A stretch of DNA of 64,000 bases from CAYZWU01 sp964482235. GTDB lineage: Bacteria > Planctomycetota > B15-G4 > CAYZWU01. The translations under genes were made by a program, and so were the position numbers. The notes beneath the pieces are model-generated. The model made no database searches, was not told where the DNA came from, and saw nothing but the letters and a program-made list of their open reading frames with translations. Below, piece by piece: positions 34,330 to 43,473 of the stretch. The stretch is taken from assembly GCA_964482235.1 (NCBI GenBank), contig CAYZWU010000008.1, positions 62,001-126,000 of the forward strand. Direction: 5' to 3'. Every line of letters begins with the position of its first letter. The first letter of the stretch is position 1.

Positions 34330-34647
34330 ATCGATGAGGCGAACCAGCCCCTGGTTCCAGATCAAGGGTGGCGGCAGAAAGGGACGGCTTACATCGACGT
34401 GGTCTGGACCTTGACCGACAGCTCGCAGGTCGTCGATACGATCCGGGTCGAGGCGCCGGTCCAAGGATGGACAGGCGTCGAGTCGCTGTTCACCGTGCCG
34501 GAAAACCTGGACGGCGCCCTGGTCAAGCTCCGTTTCAGCGGGGACGGACCGGGATCGGGCTCCGGATTGATCGGGCCTGACAAGGGGATCCATGCCGATT
34601 TCGACAACATCAGCCTGCGCAAGGCCGTTGGACCGGGATCGGAGTGA
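34330..34647 (+). pseudogene. 3' remnant of a gene for an exported beta-sandwich (CBM-like) domain
   Basis: The frame of the AlaX gene stays open after its TGA for 105 codons but has no ATG and no ribosome-binding site; GTG 34399 could at best give 82 residues. The encoded segment 'AYIDVVWTLTDSSQ ... GWTGVESLFTVPENLDG' and the end 'HADFDNISLRKA' look like the C-terminal strands of a galactose-binding-like module, whose parent gene has lost its 5' part. The frame identity with AlaX is probably chance (1 in 3). It could also be a tiny free-standing protein, but I favour a remnant. Confidence 0.5.
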
Positions 34648-34683
34648 TCCTTACGGACGACAACGCTGTTCCTGGCGAGAGCT

Positions 34684-36957
34684 CTACTGTTGATCGTCGT
34701 TGCCGTCTGTCACCTTACGGCCGTTGAGCCCGAGAGGATCCCTGAAGATCTTCAACAGGTTGCCCGTCTGCTCGGCGATCTTGAGGGCATCCCAGACGAA
34801 GGCGTAGAAGAGGATGCTCAGGCGCGTCTTCGAGGAGTTGTCCTGGATGCGCATGATCTGGTTGCGGTCGAACTCGTCGGCCAGCGTCTTGATCCGCGCG
34901 CTCCGCTGCTCGATGTACTGCAGGTCTGGCGGTTCCTTTTTCCGCAAGGTGCTCGATGTCTTGTCGAGCAGCTCGATGACGCAGGTCTTTATCTGGTCGA
35001 GCTCCTTGATCTGCCCTTCGAGCAGACCTGCGTGGTTGTTGGAGACGTGGGTGTACGCTCTCATCACCACGTCGCGCTGGCTCTCGGTGATCTCCTGCAG
35101 GGCGCTGATCGTGTGGGCGTATCGCTGGGTGTCCTCCACCTCTTCCCGCTGCAGGAGCCGCAGCACCTTGAAGATGTTCGCCACGATGATGTTGGCCGAC
35201 TGCTGGATATTCTTCTGGCGCTTCTTCGATTTCCGCAGCTTGTGCCGGTCCTGCTTGAAGAGCCCGTCGAATCCGGCAGCCACGCCGCGCATGATCTCAT
35301 GCAGGAAGATACCGGCATGGTCGAAGGAGACGCTGATCGCCCCTACCGAATCCTGGATCTTGCGCAAGTTGAAAACCTCGATCTCCTTCTCGTGCTTCGC
35401 GCGTGATTTGTGGATGCGCTTGCTGCGCAGAATCATGAATATGGCGAGGAGCAGGACTCCCACGGCAGCCGGGGCCTGCCCGAAATAGAGAATCGTGGCG
35501 AAGATCAAGGCTGCGGTGAACGCCATCATCGCGGTGAAGAACCAGCCGCCGATCACTGTGAGCACTCCGGTGACCCTGTAAACGGCGCTCTCTCTTCCCC
35601 AGGCCTGGTCCGACAGCGAGGTCCCCATGGCCACCATGAAGGTGACATAGGTGGTAGAAAGGGGCAGCTTGAGCGAAGTGGCCCAGGAGATCAGTGCACT
35701 GGCCACCATCAGGTTGACCGAAGCCCTGATCAGGTCGAAGGACGGCACCGTTCCGTCCGGGTCGGGTGTGGGGCGGAACTCCGAGCGATCGAGACGCTCC
35801 GCGATCTTGCGTCGCACGGGAACGGGAACGAGCTTCCTGACGCCGTCGAAGAAGAAACCCACGATCCTGACGATCGCCTGGGAAAGGGCTGTCGACTCGA
35901 ATCGTTCCAGGCCCTCGTCCTGCCGGCCGAGGCTCACCTCTGTCTTCTGGACCGTCCGGGCCCTCCTCGATATCCAGAGAGTCACCACCATGACGGCTCC
36001 GGCGATCAGGAGATACATTGTATTGGACTTTACAGGGTGCTGCAGGGCGTCCATGCCGCTTTCGAGCATGTTTCCGCTCGAACCGGCAACCTGGTAGGCG
36101 CTCAAGCCGGCCAATGGCACACCGATGAAGTTGACCAGGTCATTGGCTGCAAAGGCCATGGCCAGGGCGAAGGATCCGACGAGCACGATCACCTTGAGAA
36201 TGTTGATCGAGGTGAACCACATGAGCAGCTGAAGAAAGATCACACTACACAGAAACGATACGGCAAGGATCAGGAAGGTGTGCCCCTTGATCCAGTCCAG
36301 GGTCTCCGGAGTGATGAACGAGGCGCCCTTGGATCCCTTGATCAGGATGAAGAAGATGATGGACGACAGGGCCACGCCGCCCCAGAGGGCGCCGTAGCGC
36401 TTGAGACGCATCTTGAAGTCGTAGGTGAAGATGATTCGCGTGAGAAACTGGACGAGTGCACCGCAGAAGAACGCGACAACGATGGACAGCAGGATTCCGG
36501 AGATGATGGTCAGCGCCTGAGCCGTGTTGATGTAGTTGACCAACTCGGAGTAGCTCTCGCCCGCCTGGCAGATCTTGATCAGCGAAACGGCCACTGCCGC
36601 ACCGAGAAGCTCGAAGACGATCGAGACGGTTGTCGACGTGGGAAGGCCGAAGGTGTTGTAGAGATCGAGAAGGATGACGTCCGTCAGCATCACAGCCAGG
36701 AAGAGCACCATCAGTTCGGGCATGGTGAAGAACTGCGGGTGGAAGATCCCCTTGCGCGCCACTTCCATCATGCCGCTCGAGAAGGTCACGCCGGCCAGGA
36801 TGCCGAGGCTGGCGATGATCATGATGACATGCCGGGGAGCGACACGCGATCCGATCGACGAGTTGAGGAAGTTCGCCGCGTCGTTGCTGACACCGACGAT
36901 GAGATCTGAGATGGCCAGTCCGAAGAGGAGAATGATGCCGAACTGGTAGATGTCCAC
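34684..36957 (-). CDS. PiT-family inorganic phosphate transporter with fused PhoU-like C-terminal domain
   Basis: 757 residues from GTG 36957, preferred over ATG 36981 because AGAGGGG lies 5 nt before the GTG and homologues start with 'M-x-IYxF'. The two PiT halves are visible: 'ISDLIVGVSNDAANFLNSSIGSR' and 'FAANDLVNFIGVPLAGLSAYQ', with GANDxAN-like signatures, separated by membrane helices. The last about 230 residues are soluble, helical and charged, like the PhoU-type domain found in large Bacteroidetes-type PiT proteins. Role: Pi uptake driven by H+ or Na+ across the inner membrane. It is single, with a long upstream region. Confidence 0.9.
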   Translation of the reverse strand: MDIYQFGIILLFGLAISDLIVGVSNDAANFLNSSIGSRVAPRHVIMIIASLGILAGVTFSSGMMEVARKGIFHPQFFTMPELMVLFLAVMLTDVILLDLYNTFGLPTSTTVSIVFELLGAAVAVSLIKICQAGESYSELVNYINTAQALTIISGILLSIVVAFFCGALVQFLTRIIFTYDFKMRLKRYGALWGGVALSSIIFFILIKGSKGASFITPETLDWIKGHTFLILAVSFLCSVIFLQLLMWFTSINILKVIVLVGSFALAMAFAANDLVNFIGVPLAGLSAYQVAGSSGNMLESGMDALQHPVKSNTMYLLIAGAVMVVTLWISRRARTVQKTEVSLGRQDEGLERFESTALSQAIVRIVGFFFDGVRKLVPVPVRRKIAERLDRSEFRPTPDPDGTVPSFDLIRASVNLMVASALISWATSLKLPLSTTYVTFMVAMGTSLSDQAWGRESAVYRVTGVLTVIGGWFFTAMMAFTAALIFATILYFGQAPAAVGVLLLAIFMILRSKRIHKSRAKHEKEIEVFNLRKIQDSVGAISVSFDHAGIFLHEIMRGVAAGFDGLFKQDRHKLRKSKKRQKNIQQSANIIVANIFKVLRLLQREEVEDTQRYAHTISALQEITESQRDVVMRAYTHVSNNHAGLLEGQIKELDQIKTCVIELLDKTSSTLRKKEPPDLQYIEQRSARIKTLADEFDRNQIMRIQDNSSKTRLSILFYAFVWDALKIAEQTGNLLKIFRDPLGLNGRKVTDGNDDQQ

Positions 36958-37486
36958 GGAATCCCCTCTAATCAAATCCATGCAAAAAATTGACTAAATT
37001 AAACATAGTCGATTTCTAGCAAATGCCGATTTTCCGGGCAAGCCCGGTTTCAGTTAAAAAAACCGCGACGGCGATAAACGGTGTCATTTAAGGGTTTTCC
37101 GAAGTATTGGCAGTGGTTGTGGCGGTTCGAATATGGGTCCGGTCCAGCCGAGGAGGTCGTCTCGATTGCGAACCGGGAGCTGTTCACTCAACCTTCAATA
37201 GATGAAGGTCCGTGAGCCGGCTGTCGAGGCCGCCCAGAGGACCGACGAGTGCCTGGATCGGTTTCTCGTCACCTTCAGGGAGAGTCGCTGGTGATGTGAA
37301 AGTCATTGCCCGGTGCATCTACTGTTATTGTGATCGCTTGGTTCCTGTTATCCAGCAGTAGAGATGCCGGAGGAGGCGCGTCAGCAGCGGGGGAAAATGC
37401 GTCGCCGGAGGTTACTCCGTGCTCGATGTTCGATACATAAAAGTGATGACAGTCAAGCAGTGCGCAGCACCGAGAAAGCAGGAACA
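36958..37486. other. 529-nt intergenic region between the PiT gene and a small hypothetical gene
   Basis: The left part (36960-37080) is AT-rich and should carry the PiT promoter. It contains an inverted repeat GACTA-N9-TAGTC near 36991-37009 and a short perfect hairpin CCGGG-CAAG-CCCGG near 37034-37047. The rest (37080-37486) is of average GC with no coding bias on either strand. No RNA gene that I can recognise. Confidence 0.45.
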
Positions 37487-37825
37487 ATGATCATGAACAC
37501 CGCAGTAGCATGTGAAGAACGAACAGCGAACGCCTTCAACGGAAATCACAACGACGCGCTCGACGAGTTATTGTCAGGTCTGACAGGGCACATCGTGACG
37601 GTGATCAATCCTCAGAGCTATACGCCGACACTCACGGGATACAAGATAGATGCATCGGCTTACAAGGCCAAGGTGGTGTCCTGTGAAAAGGGGATCCTGA
37701 AGGTGATGATGGATTACCTCAGCGATCCGCACAAGAAGCTCAAGGAGAGAGCCTACCAGTTCATTCCCACCACCTGGATCAAGCGTGTGATGATATCGAA
37801 GAGCGAGAAGCTCATCTCGCTCTGA
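37487..37825 (+). CDS. Small protein of unknown function, beta-barrel-like
   Basis: 112 residues from ATG 37487 (or ATG 37493, two codons later); AGGA lies a few nt upstream. Not recognised. The first 24 residues are polar and probably disordered. The core 'LSGLTGHIVTVINPQSYTPTLTGYKIDASAYKAKVVSCEKGILKVMMDYLSD' (region 27-78) alternates hydrophobic and polar residues as in a small SH3- or LSm-like barrel, and the basic C-terminus 'WIKRVMISKSEKLISL' ends in a strand. That could mean RNA, DNA or protein binding, but this is inference only. It is convergent with the beta-lactamase-family gene (13 nt between stops). Confidence 0.65.
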   Translation: MIMNTAVACEERTANAFNGNHNDALDELLSGLTGHIVTVINPQSYTPTLTGYKIDASAYKAKVVSCEKGILKVMMDYLSDPHKKLKERAYQFIPTTWIKRVMISKSEKLISL

Positions 37826-37838
37826 TCCGTTTCGCGAA

Positions 37839-40004
37839 CTACTTCTTTTCTTCGAGAGCGAAGGCGCCCTCCGGCAGATCGAGATTCGTCTCCGCCTTTT
37901 CGTACTGCAGGGAGACCGTGCCGATCAGGGGGTGTTCGAACTTGGACTCCCAGAGGAAGGGAATCTTCACGCCCTCGACATCGCGGTAGTCCTTGTAGAC
38001 AACCAGGGCGCCCATCATGCCCACACCGGGCAGGAGGGTGATGCGGTCCTCGCCGAGCAAAAGACCCGTTTCCGTGTCGATATACTTGGTCGAGGCCGGG
38101 CCGACGTGAGGCACGGTTCGGACAACGTAGGTTTCCCTGTCGAAGAGATCGAGCCGGTAGAGAATTCGGACCTCGCGGTAGTCGTCGCGCCAGTCGCCGA
38201 TCAGGGAGCCGAGACTGCCGAGACGCGCCTGCTCGGCGAGAATCCCCGAGAGCTGCTGCGGCTTCTGCATCAGGGAGGCGTTCCAGACCTTTTCACCCTG
38301 GATCGCGAGGCGCTGCTCGCCGAGGCCCTCGAAGGTCGTGACCATCTTGCGGCACCATCGCCCCCTGTAGAGGTCGTCGAGCCTGCCCTCGAGCTTGCGA
38401 GCCTCGATGTTGAACTTCCCGCTCAGGCGGAAGGCGCCCAGGTCGTCCAGCTTCTCCGTACCGTGCGCCGCGAGATGCTTCTTCATCAGCTCGTCCATTG
38501 AAGGAAGATCCGCGGCCGGCTCGAAGCGGACGAGCTTCTCGTTTACCACGGGCCCCGACGTCTGAAGGCCCGTTATCTTACCGTCGCCGGAGCGCTCGAA
38601 CCGGAGCTTCTGCTCGGGTTGCAGCTCGAGCTGCCAGCAGTCCTTCTCCTTGGTGCTCTCCAGCGCGAGAACCTGACTCCCCGGGATCTCCGCGGCGAGC
38701 TTTCCGTTCTGGATGACGATGGCCCGGTAGAGCTGCTGTCCTTCCGCCCGGTAGAGACCCAGATAGGGGCGCAGCTCATCGGGCGGGATGCGTGCCGTGA
38801 TGGCGGCAGCCTTCTTCGGATCAGGATTCAGGACCAGGGCGTCGACGGCCCTTTCGAATGTGGGAAGCACCGTCATGCCGCGCGACTGGGTGAAGAAGAG
38901 CACCATGAGGTCGCGGCCGGGGAAGGCCACGGCGTAGGTGCCGTCCGAGCCGCCGTGGCCGAAGGCCTCGAGCTGCTCGTCAGGCTTCACCTCCGGATCG
39001 ATGTAGAGCATCCACATCCGCGCGTAGTAGACGTCCAGGCCCTCGTACCGCGTGGGATAGTTCATGAGTGAGACCGGTTCGAGGCCGCGCTCGATCGCCT
39101 TGCCGGAAAGGAGGCGTTTTCCTCCGGCCATGCCTTCATCCATCCAGAGCGCCAGGAAGCGTGCGTAGTCGACGGGTGTGCAGTAGACGCTCTGAGAACC
39201 CATGGCGAAGGGATAGAACGGTTCGTCGCCGGGCTTCCAGTAGCGAAGCCACGTGCCCTTGGTGCCGGTGTGGTTGCTGCTCGTCCGATCCACGCGAGGA
39301 TCGTCGGCCTTGACCTTCGTGTAGGTGTCCGTCATCCGGAGGGGCGCGAAGATCCGGCTCTCGAAGAGCTCGGAGAGCGGGGAACCGCCCACGGCTTCAA
39401 CCACCGCGCCGAGGCAGTCGGAACCGGCGTCGCTGTAGCGGAACCGGCTGTCCGGAGTGAACTCCGGCCCGACGCCGGCAGCCTGGCGGGCAACCGCCGC
39501 GAGATCGGCATACTCGGTCAGCGGCACGTTGATGCATGACATGGGGAAGCCGCTCCGGTGCGTGAGGAGATGCCCCACCTCGATCGCCGTCGCCTTGCCG
39601 CTGCCGAAGAAGTCGAGGTGATCGGACACCGGATCGGACAGGGCGAGCTTTCCCTCGTCGATCAGCATCTGGGCCATTGTCCCCGTCACCGGCTTGGACA
39701 TCGATCTGATGTTGAAGATCGTACCGCGAACCATGGGGATCTTGTCCTCGGCGTCCTTCCAGCCGATCGCCTCGTGGAGAACTGTTTTCCGGTTCTTGAT
39801 CATCAGCAGCTCGGCGCCTGCGATTTCACCCTCGTCGACGAAACCGCGGACGATCCTGACCAGTTCATCGAGAGCCGAGGAATCGAGCTCCTGGCTCTCG
39901 GGCGTGGCCCTGGGAAAGGGCTCTTCTTCACTTGCCGGCAGGGCGGAGAGAAAGGGGACCAGGATGGCAGCAGCCATCATCGGAAGAATTTTCGGGCTTT
40001 TCAT
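37839..40004 (-). CDS. Exported serine beta-lactamase-family hydrolase with C-terminal LolA-like domain
   Basis: 721 residues with a signal peptide (hydrophobic 8-22). The class C/PBP4* fold is at about 40-400: S101-M-S-K104 (nucleophile and base), 'YSDAGSD' where the usual motif is YxN (Asp for Asn), and 'FGHGGSDGTY' (HGG). A linker domain at about 410-500 resembles the DUF3471 type. The last about 220 residues ('AHGTEKLDDLGAFRLSGKFN' onwards) resemble the half-barrel of outer-membrane lipoprotein carrier-like proteins. Role: periplasmic esterase, D-amino-acid peptidase or beta-lactamase; substrate unknown. A role in antibiotic resistance should not be assumed. Confidence 0.85.
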   Translation of the reverse strand: MKSPKILPMMAAAILVPFLSALPASEEEPFPRATPESQELDSSALDELVRIVRGFVDEGEIAGAELLMIKNRKTVLHEAIGWKDAEDKIPMVRGTIFNIRSMSKPVTGTMAQMLIDEGKLALSDPVSDHLDFFGSGKATAIEVGHLLTHRSGFPMSCINVPLTEYADLAAVARQAAGVGPEFTPDSRFRYSDAGSDCLGAVVEAVGGSPLSELFESRIFAPLRMTDTYTKVKADDPRVDRTSSNHTGTKGTWLRYWKPGDEPFYPFAMGSQSVYCTPVDYARFLALWMDEGMAGGKRLLSGKAIERGLEPVSLMNYPTRYEGLDVYYARMWMLYIDPEVKPDEQLEAFGHGGSDGTYAVAFPGRDLMVLFFTQSRGMTVLPTFERAVDALVLNPDPKKAAAITARIPPDELRPYLGLYRAEGQQLYRAIVIQNGKLAAEIPGSQVLALESTKEKDCWQLELQPEQKLRFERSGDGKITGLQTSGPVVNEKLVRFEPAADLPSMDELMKKHLAAHGTEKLDDLGAFRLSGKFNIEARKLEGRLDDLYRGRWCRKMVTTFEGLGEQRLAIQGEKVWNASLMQKPQQLSGILAEQARLGSLGSLIGDWRDDYREVRILYRLDLFDRETYVVRTVPHVGPASTKYIDTETGLLLGEDRITLLPGVGMMGALVVYKDYRDVEGVKIPFLWESKFEHPLIGTVSLQYEKAETNLDLPEGAFALEEKK

Positions 40005-40091
40005 GACGTGTCCTCGGGTAAAGCGAAACCGGGTGCCGGTTACTGTGTATAATTATATACACACCGACACACCCAGGTCAAGCCGTGTCCG

Positions 40092-40127
40092 AAAAAAAAA
40101 GAACCCCGCGGCCATCTCGCCGCGGGG
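40092..40127 (-). terminator. Rho-independent terminator of the exported propeller-type protein gene
   Basis: On the minus strand GCCGCGGGG and its partner form a perfect 9-bp stem (40104-40112 with 40119-40127) around a 6-nt loop, directly followed by a run of nine T. It lies 25 nt past the stop codon at 40152. Confidence 0.9.
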
Positions 40128-40151
40128 CTCCTTCGAGTTATTGCCGAACCG

Positions 40152-43100
40152 TCAATTGATCGTTGTCGTGATCAGGTTCGATGTGTTGTTGAGCTCGATC
40201 GCCTGCAGATAGAGCGGGCCGACGGGCGCACCGCCCGGGACGAAGATGTTGAACGTGGCAGTACCGCTCGCATTGGCCGTCGTGACACCGGCCTGCGAGG
40301 GATTCAGCAGGTCGAGAGTCGCATCGAGTTGAGGAATGTAAACGCTTCCCGTACCGGCCAGGCTGTAGGCCAGGTACACCGAGCCGGAGGCCCTGGCACC
40401 CTCGATGGTGAAGGTGTTGGTCGTACCGCGGGTGACCGTACCCGGATCGTTGAACACCATGAGCATGTCCGTGTCGGTCCGGCCGACCCAGGTTCTCCAG
40501 TTCTGGCCGGTGGTGTTGTAGATCGTGTGGCTCCAGACGACGCCCGCATCGACGGGATCCTCGTCGTTGCCGCTGTAGTCGCCCCAGCGGCTGCTCGAGG
40601 TGGGGCCGTCGCTTTCCTTCAACCGCACCGAGGCGCGGAAGGTGCCGGAAGCGTCGTACGATTTCCGGCCGCAGCGGGCGACGTAGGGGTAGTCGTTCGA
40701 CGAGGAGCGGCTGCAGGTGATCACGACATCCCCGTCATCGCTCGCAGTGATGTCCGGGAACCAGTTGTGCTCACCGCTGCCGTAGTTCAGCGTGCCGCTC
40801 TGGGCGAGCGTGGGATTGCCGCTGGAAGGCCAACCGTTCATGTCGAACTCGTACCACCGCACCCTGGCGGTGCTGCTCTCGCCGATGGTGTGGCAGGTCC
40901 AGACCGAGCCGTTGCGGTAGCAGCCGTGCTTGATGCGGTCGTCGATGGTGCTCACCCTGTTCGAGGATCCCATCTGGGTCGCATCGGGAGGATTGGAGAA
41001 GTAAGGCACGGTCACGTCGTAGGTATGAAGCGTGGGCGTGCCCGTGGCATCGGTAACGGCGTGGATCCTGATGCTCGAGGACGAGACCCAGGACGAGGTG
41101 AAGTACTGCGCCGGAGCCGACGCATCGTAGGTCTTCACGGCGCCGAGGGACCGCAGGGTGTTGGCTGTCGTGATGGTCTTCATGGTGACGGCCATGCCGC
41201 TGAGCATCGGCCCCTTCTCGAAGATGTGGATCACGTTCCGGTAGTTGCCGAAGTAATCGGCCGTCACGTAGTAGGCGTCCGTGCCGACCCCGAGGTTCTC
41301 GAAATCGATGTAGTCGCCCACCGAGTCGCAGTTGAAGAAGTACTTGTGCCACCCGTCGGTGGGATCGCTCGTCTTCGAGACGGCGACGTTGAGGCCGTCG
41401 CGGCTTCCCAGGTGGTCGGCCGTCACCACGACGAACCGGTCGGCGTGATGGTCGTAGGCGGCAACAGGGTCGAAGAGGAAGTCGCCGCCGCTCTGGGCGG
41501 AGAAGAAGTCCTCGAAGAGCTCGCTCGAGATGAGCGTTCCCGTCTTCGTGTGCACCCTGATGTCCATGTTGACCACGGAGACGATATGGTTCGGGCCGGA
41601 GGCGCACTCGGGATCCGGCGGCTGCCAGGCCGTGGTCTGGAAGGCCATGAAGCCGAAGTCGGGGCCCACGGCCTGAATGTCCTGGACAGGTTCCTCGGGC
41701 ACCCAGTCAGGGTTGAAGTCCGGCGGAGTCCGGACATCCGGGCCGGTCACGTCGGTGGCCGCCGCAACGGGCTTGACCTCGGGAGGCGCCGGAATGTCGA
41801 GGCTCTTCGGAGCGAAAACCGTCAGGCCCGTGGCCGAGCCGTCGCCGTCGATCCGGCCGTTCCAGACGAACGCGAGCTGGTCGAGGCTGCTCCAGGCGGA
41901 ACGAGCCGCATTCGATGCGGCGGGATGGGCGTGCTTGCCGTCGTCGGCCTGGTTGACCTTGAAGTCATCGCCCAGAGCCTTGCCGGCCGCGTCGTACATC
42001 TTGACAAAGATCGAGGACGGAGCGACGGGTCGCTTCGCCTTCGATTTCTGGACCTTCTCGCCGATGATGTTGTAGGAGACGGCGAAACGGCCGTCGGCAG
42101 CCATGGCGACGGAAACGCCGCTCTTCCAGCCGTCGCCCCTGTCGCTCACGACAAAGATGTCGCCGGCAAGGGAGCCGTCAGAGATGAGCCGGCGGGCCAC
42201 AACGTCGTAGCCGTCGGAGGAATCGCGGGACCGCATCCACGTGCAGACCATGTTCCCCTTCGAATCGGAAGCGATGGAGGGCTCGATCTGCTCCCTCTTG
42301 TCGCTCGAGTCGCTCACGGCGATCACCTTCTCCGCCGCGCTGCCGTCAGCCGATACGAGACGCGACAGGATCGATGCGGGATACTTCTCCGTGTTCGTAT
42401 GAGCCCAGACAACGGTGAAGTCGCCGCCCGGAAGCGGAGCGATCACGGGAAGACGATCCCAGCCGCCGGACTTGGCGTCGCTCACATCGATCTCCGATGT
42501 GGCCGGCGAGCCGTCGCTCTTGAAGAGCCGGGCCTTGATCTGCGTCTCGCCGCGATCGGTGACCGAGCTCCAGGCCACGAGAGCTTGATTGCTGTCGTTG
42601 ACCGCCACGCCGGGTCTCCACTGGTCTCCGGCCGTCACGACGTTGGCCAGCGTCTCGTTGCCGAGAGGGCCGAACTTTCCATTCACAACGCCGAAGCGGC
42701 GCATGTAGATGCCGGATTTGCTTCCATCCTGTGCAATCGACTGCCAGACGATCCAGGCCGTGCCGTTGGGGCCGTAGGCGACGGCCGCCTCGTTCTGGGC
42801 GCTGGGCACGAACTGGTTGACATGGATCTCCGTGCCGAGCGGCCTGCCGAGGGGATCGAGCCTCTGGGCGAAGACGCCGTAGGTCCCGGCTTCCTGGCGG
42901 CGGCTGGACCATACGGTGAGGATGTTGCCGTCCGGATCGACGGCAACGGCCGACCGGATCTGCTGGTTCTTTGTGAACGTGTTGACGCGTTTTTCCGAGA
43001 CCTGGTAGTCGGCAAGGGGGCAGCTGTCCGCTTGCTTCGCGATATTTTCTTTCTCGCAGCTGCACTGACACTGGCTCCACGCGGCTGGCGCCAGCAGCGT

Positions 43101-43181
43101 CAAGCAAAACAGGGCAGCGAGAACAACGGTGCTGCCAAGCAAGAGGGATCGCTTTGAAAATGGGGACGCATTGTCGGGCAT
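40152..43181 (-). CDS. Large exported beta-propeller-type protein
   Basis: 1009 residues from ATG 43181 (GGAGG 8 nt upstream). The signal peptide ends near AAWSQC; a short Cys cluster 'CQCSCEKENIAKQADSC' follows. Residues about 50-450 contain degenerate repeats of 'AVDPDGNILTVWSS', 'AVNDSNQALVAWSS', 'ASDSKGNMVCTWM', i.e. one or two propellers. A second region (about 520-900) has 'AYDHHADRFVVVTADH' and similar propeller strands. The C-terminal about 90 residues form a beta-sandwich with 'GTATFNIFVPGGAPVGPLYLQAIEL'. No catalytic motif is recognised. Likely a secreted or surface protein involved in binding; comparable proteins are common in Planctomycetota and Myxococcota. Own terminator, single gene. 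Confidence 0.85.
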   Translation of the reverse strand: MPDNASPFSKRSLLLGSTVVLAALFCLTLLAPAAWSQCQCSCEKENIAKQADSCPLADYQVSEKRVNTFTKNQQIRSAVAVDPDGNILTVWSSRRQEAGTYGVFAQRLDPLGRPLGTEIHVNQFVPSAQNEAAVAYGPNGTAWIVWQSIAQDGSKSGIYMRRFGVVNGKFGPLGNETLANVVTAGDQWRPGVAVNDSNQALVAWSSVTDRGETQIKARLFKSDGSPATSEIDVSDAKSGGWDRLPVIAPLPGGDFTVVWAHTNTEKYPASILSRLVSADGSAAEKVIAVSDSSDKREQIEPSIASDSKGNMVCTWMRSRDSSDGYDVVARRLISDGSLAGDIFVVSDRGDGWKSGVSVAMAADGRFAVSYNIIGEKVQKSKAKRPVAPSSIFVKMYDAAGKALGDDFKVNQADDGKHAHPAASNAARSAWSSLDQLAFVWNGRIDGDGSATGLTVFAPKSLDIPAPPEVKPVAAATDVTGPDVRTPPDFNPDWVPEEPVQDIQAVGPDFGFMAFQTTAWQPPDPECASGPNHIVSVVNMDIRVHTKTGTLISSELFEDFFSAQSGGDFLFDPVAAYDHHADRFVVVTADHLGSRDGLNVAVSKTSDPTDGWHKYFFNCDSVGDYIDFENLGVGTDAYYVTADYFGNYRNVIHIFEKGPMLSGMAVTMKTITTANTLRSLGAVKTYDASAPAQYFTSSWVSSSSIRIHAVTDATGTPTLHTYDVTVPYFSNPPDATQMGSSNRVSTIDDRIKHGCYRNGSVWTCHTIGESSTARVRWYEFDMNGWPSSGNPTLAQSGTLNYGSGEHNWFPDITASDDGDVVITCSRSSSNDYPYVARCGRKSYDASGTFRASVRLKESDGPTSSSRWGDYSGNDEDPVDAGVVWSHTIYNTTGQNWRTWVGRTDTDMLMVFNDPGTVTRGTTNTFTIEGARASGSVYLAYSLAGTGSVYIPQLDATLDLLNPSQAGVTTANASGTATFNIFVPGGAPVGPLYLQAIELNNTSNLITTTIN

Positions 43182-43473
43182 GGCATATCCTCCAGAATTG
43201 AGTGAACTTATCAGGCAGAAAGGCTCTGAAAGATTATAGCACAACAGCGGTATGATTCGTGCTCTTTACCACATTAGTTAGAGGCTTTGTGGCTGACTGA
43301 GTGATACGTTCCCGGCCGTCGCACTTTCCTGCGGCAGGCATTGCAGGCAGATCCGCGCGTTCGGTCCGATGGGGTAGGGTGCCCGATGGTTGTAACGGCC
43401 AGACAACAAAAAGATTACGAGGGGTGCTCGAGTGCCCTCCGAAGAGGGGATCCATTGCTGCAAGGCATCAGGG

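Noticed and set aside
34327..34647. AlaX TGA as a third selenocysteine codon
   Set aside because: AlaX is complete at the TGA, the codon is not at a Cys-like place, and the downstream segment belongs to an unrelated beta-sandwich.
36958..37486. Riboswitch or small RNA in the long gap next to the phosphate transporter
   Set aside because: Only short hairpins are visible; no conserved riboswitch core could be recognised by eye.
40329..43157. 942-codon plus-strand frame opposite the exported propeller-type gene
   Set aside because: Low-complexity Arg/Gly/Val/Asp composition and no start signal; a shadow of the minus-strand gene, which has a signal peptide, ribosome-binding site and terminator.
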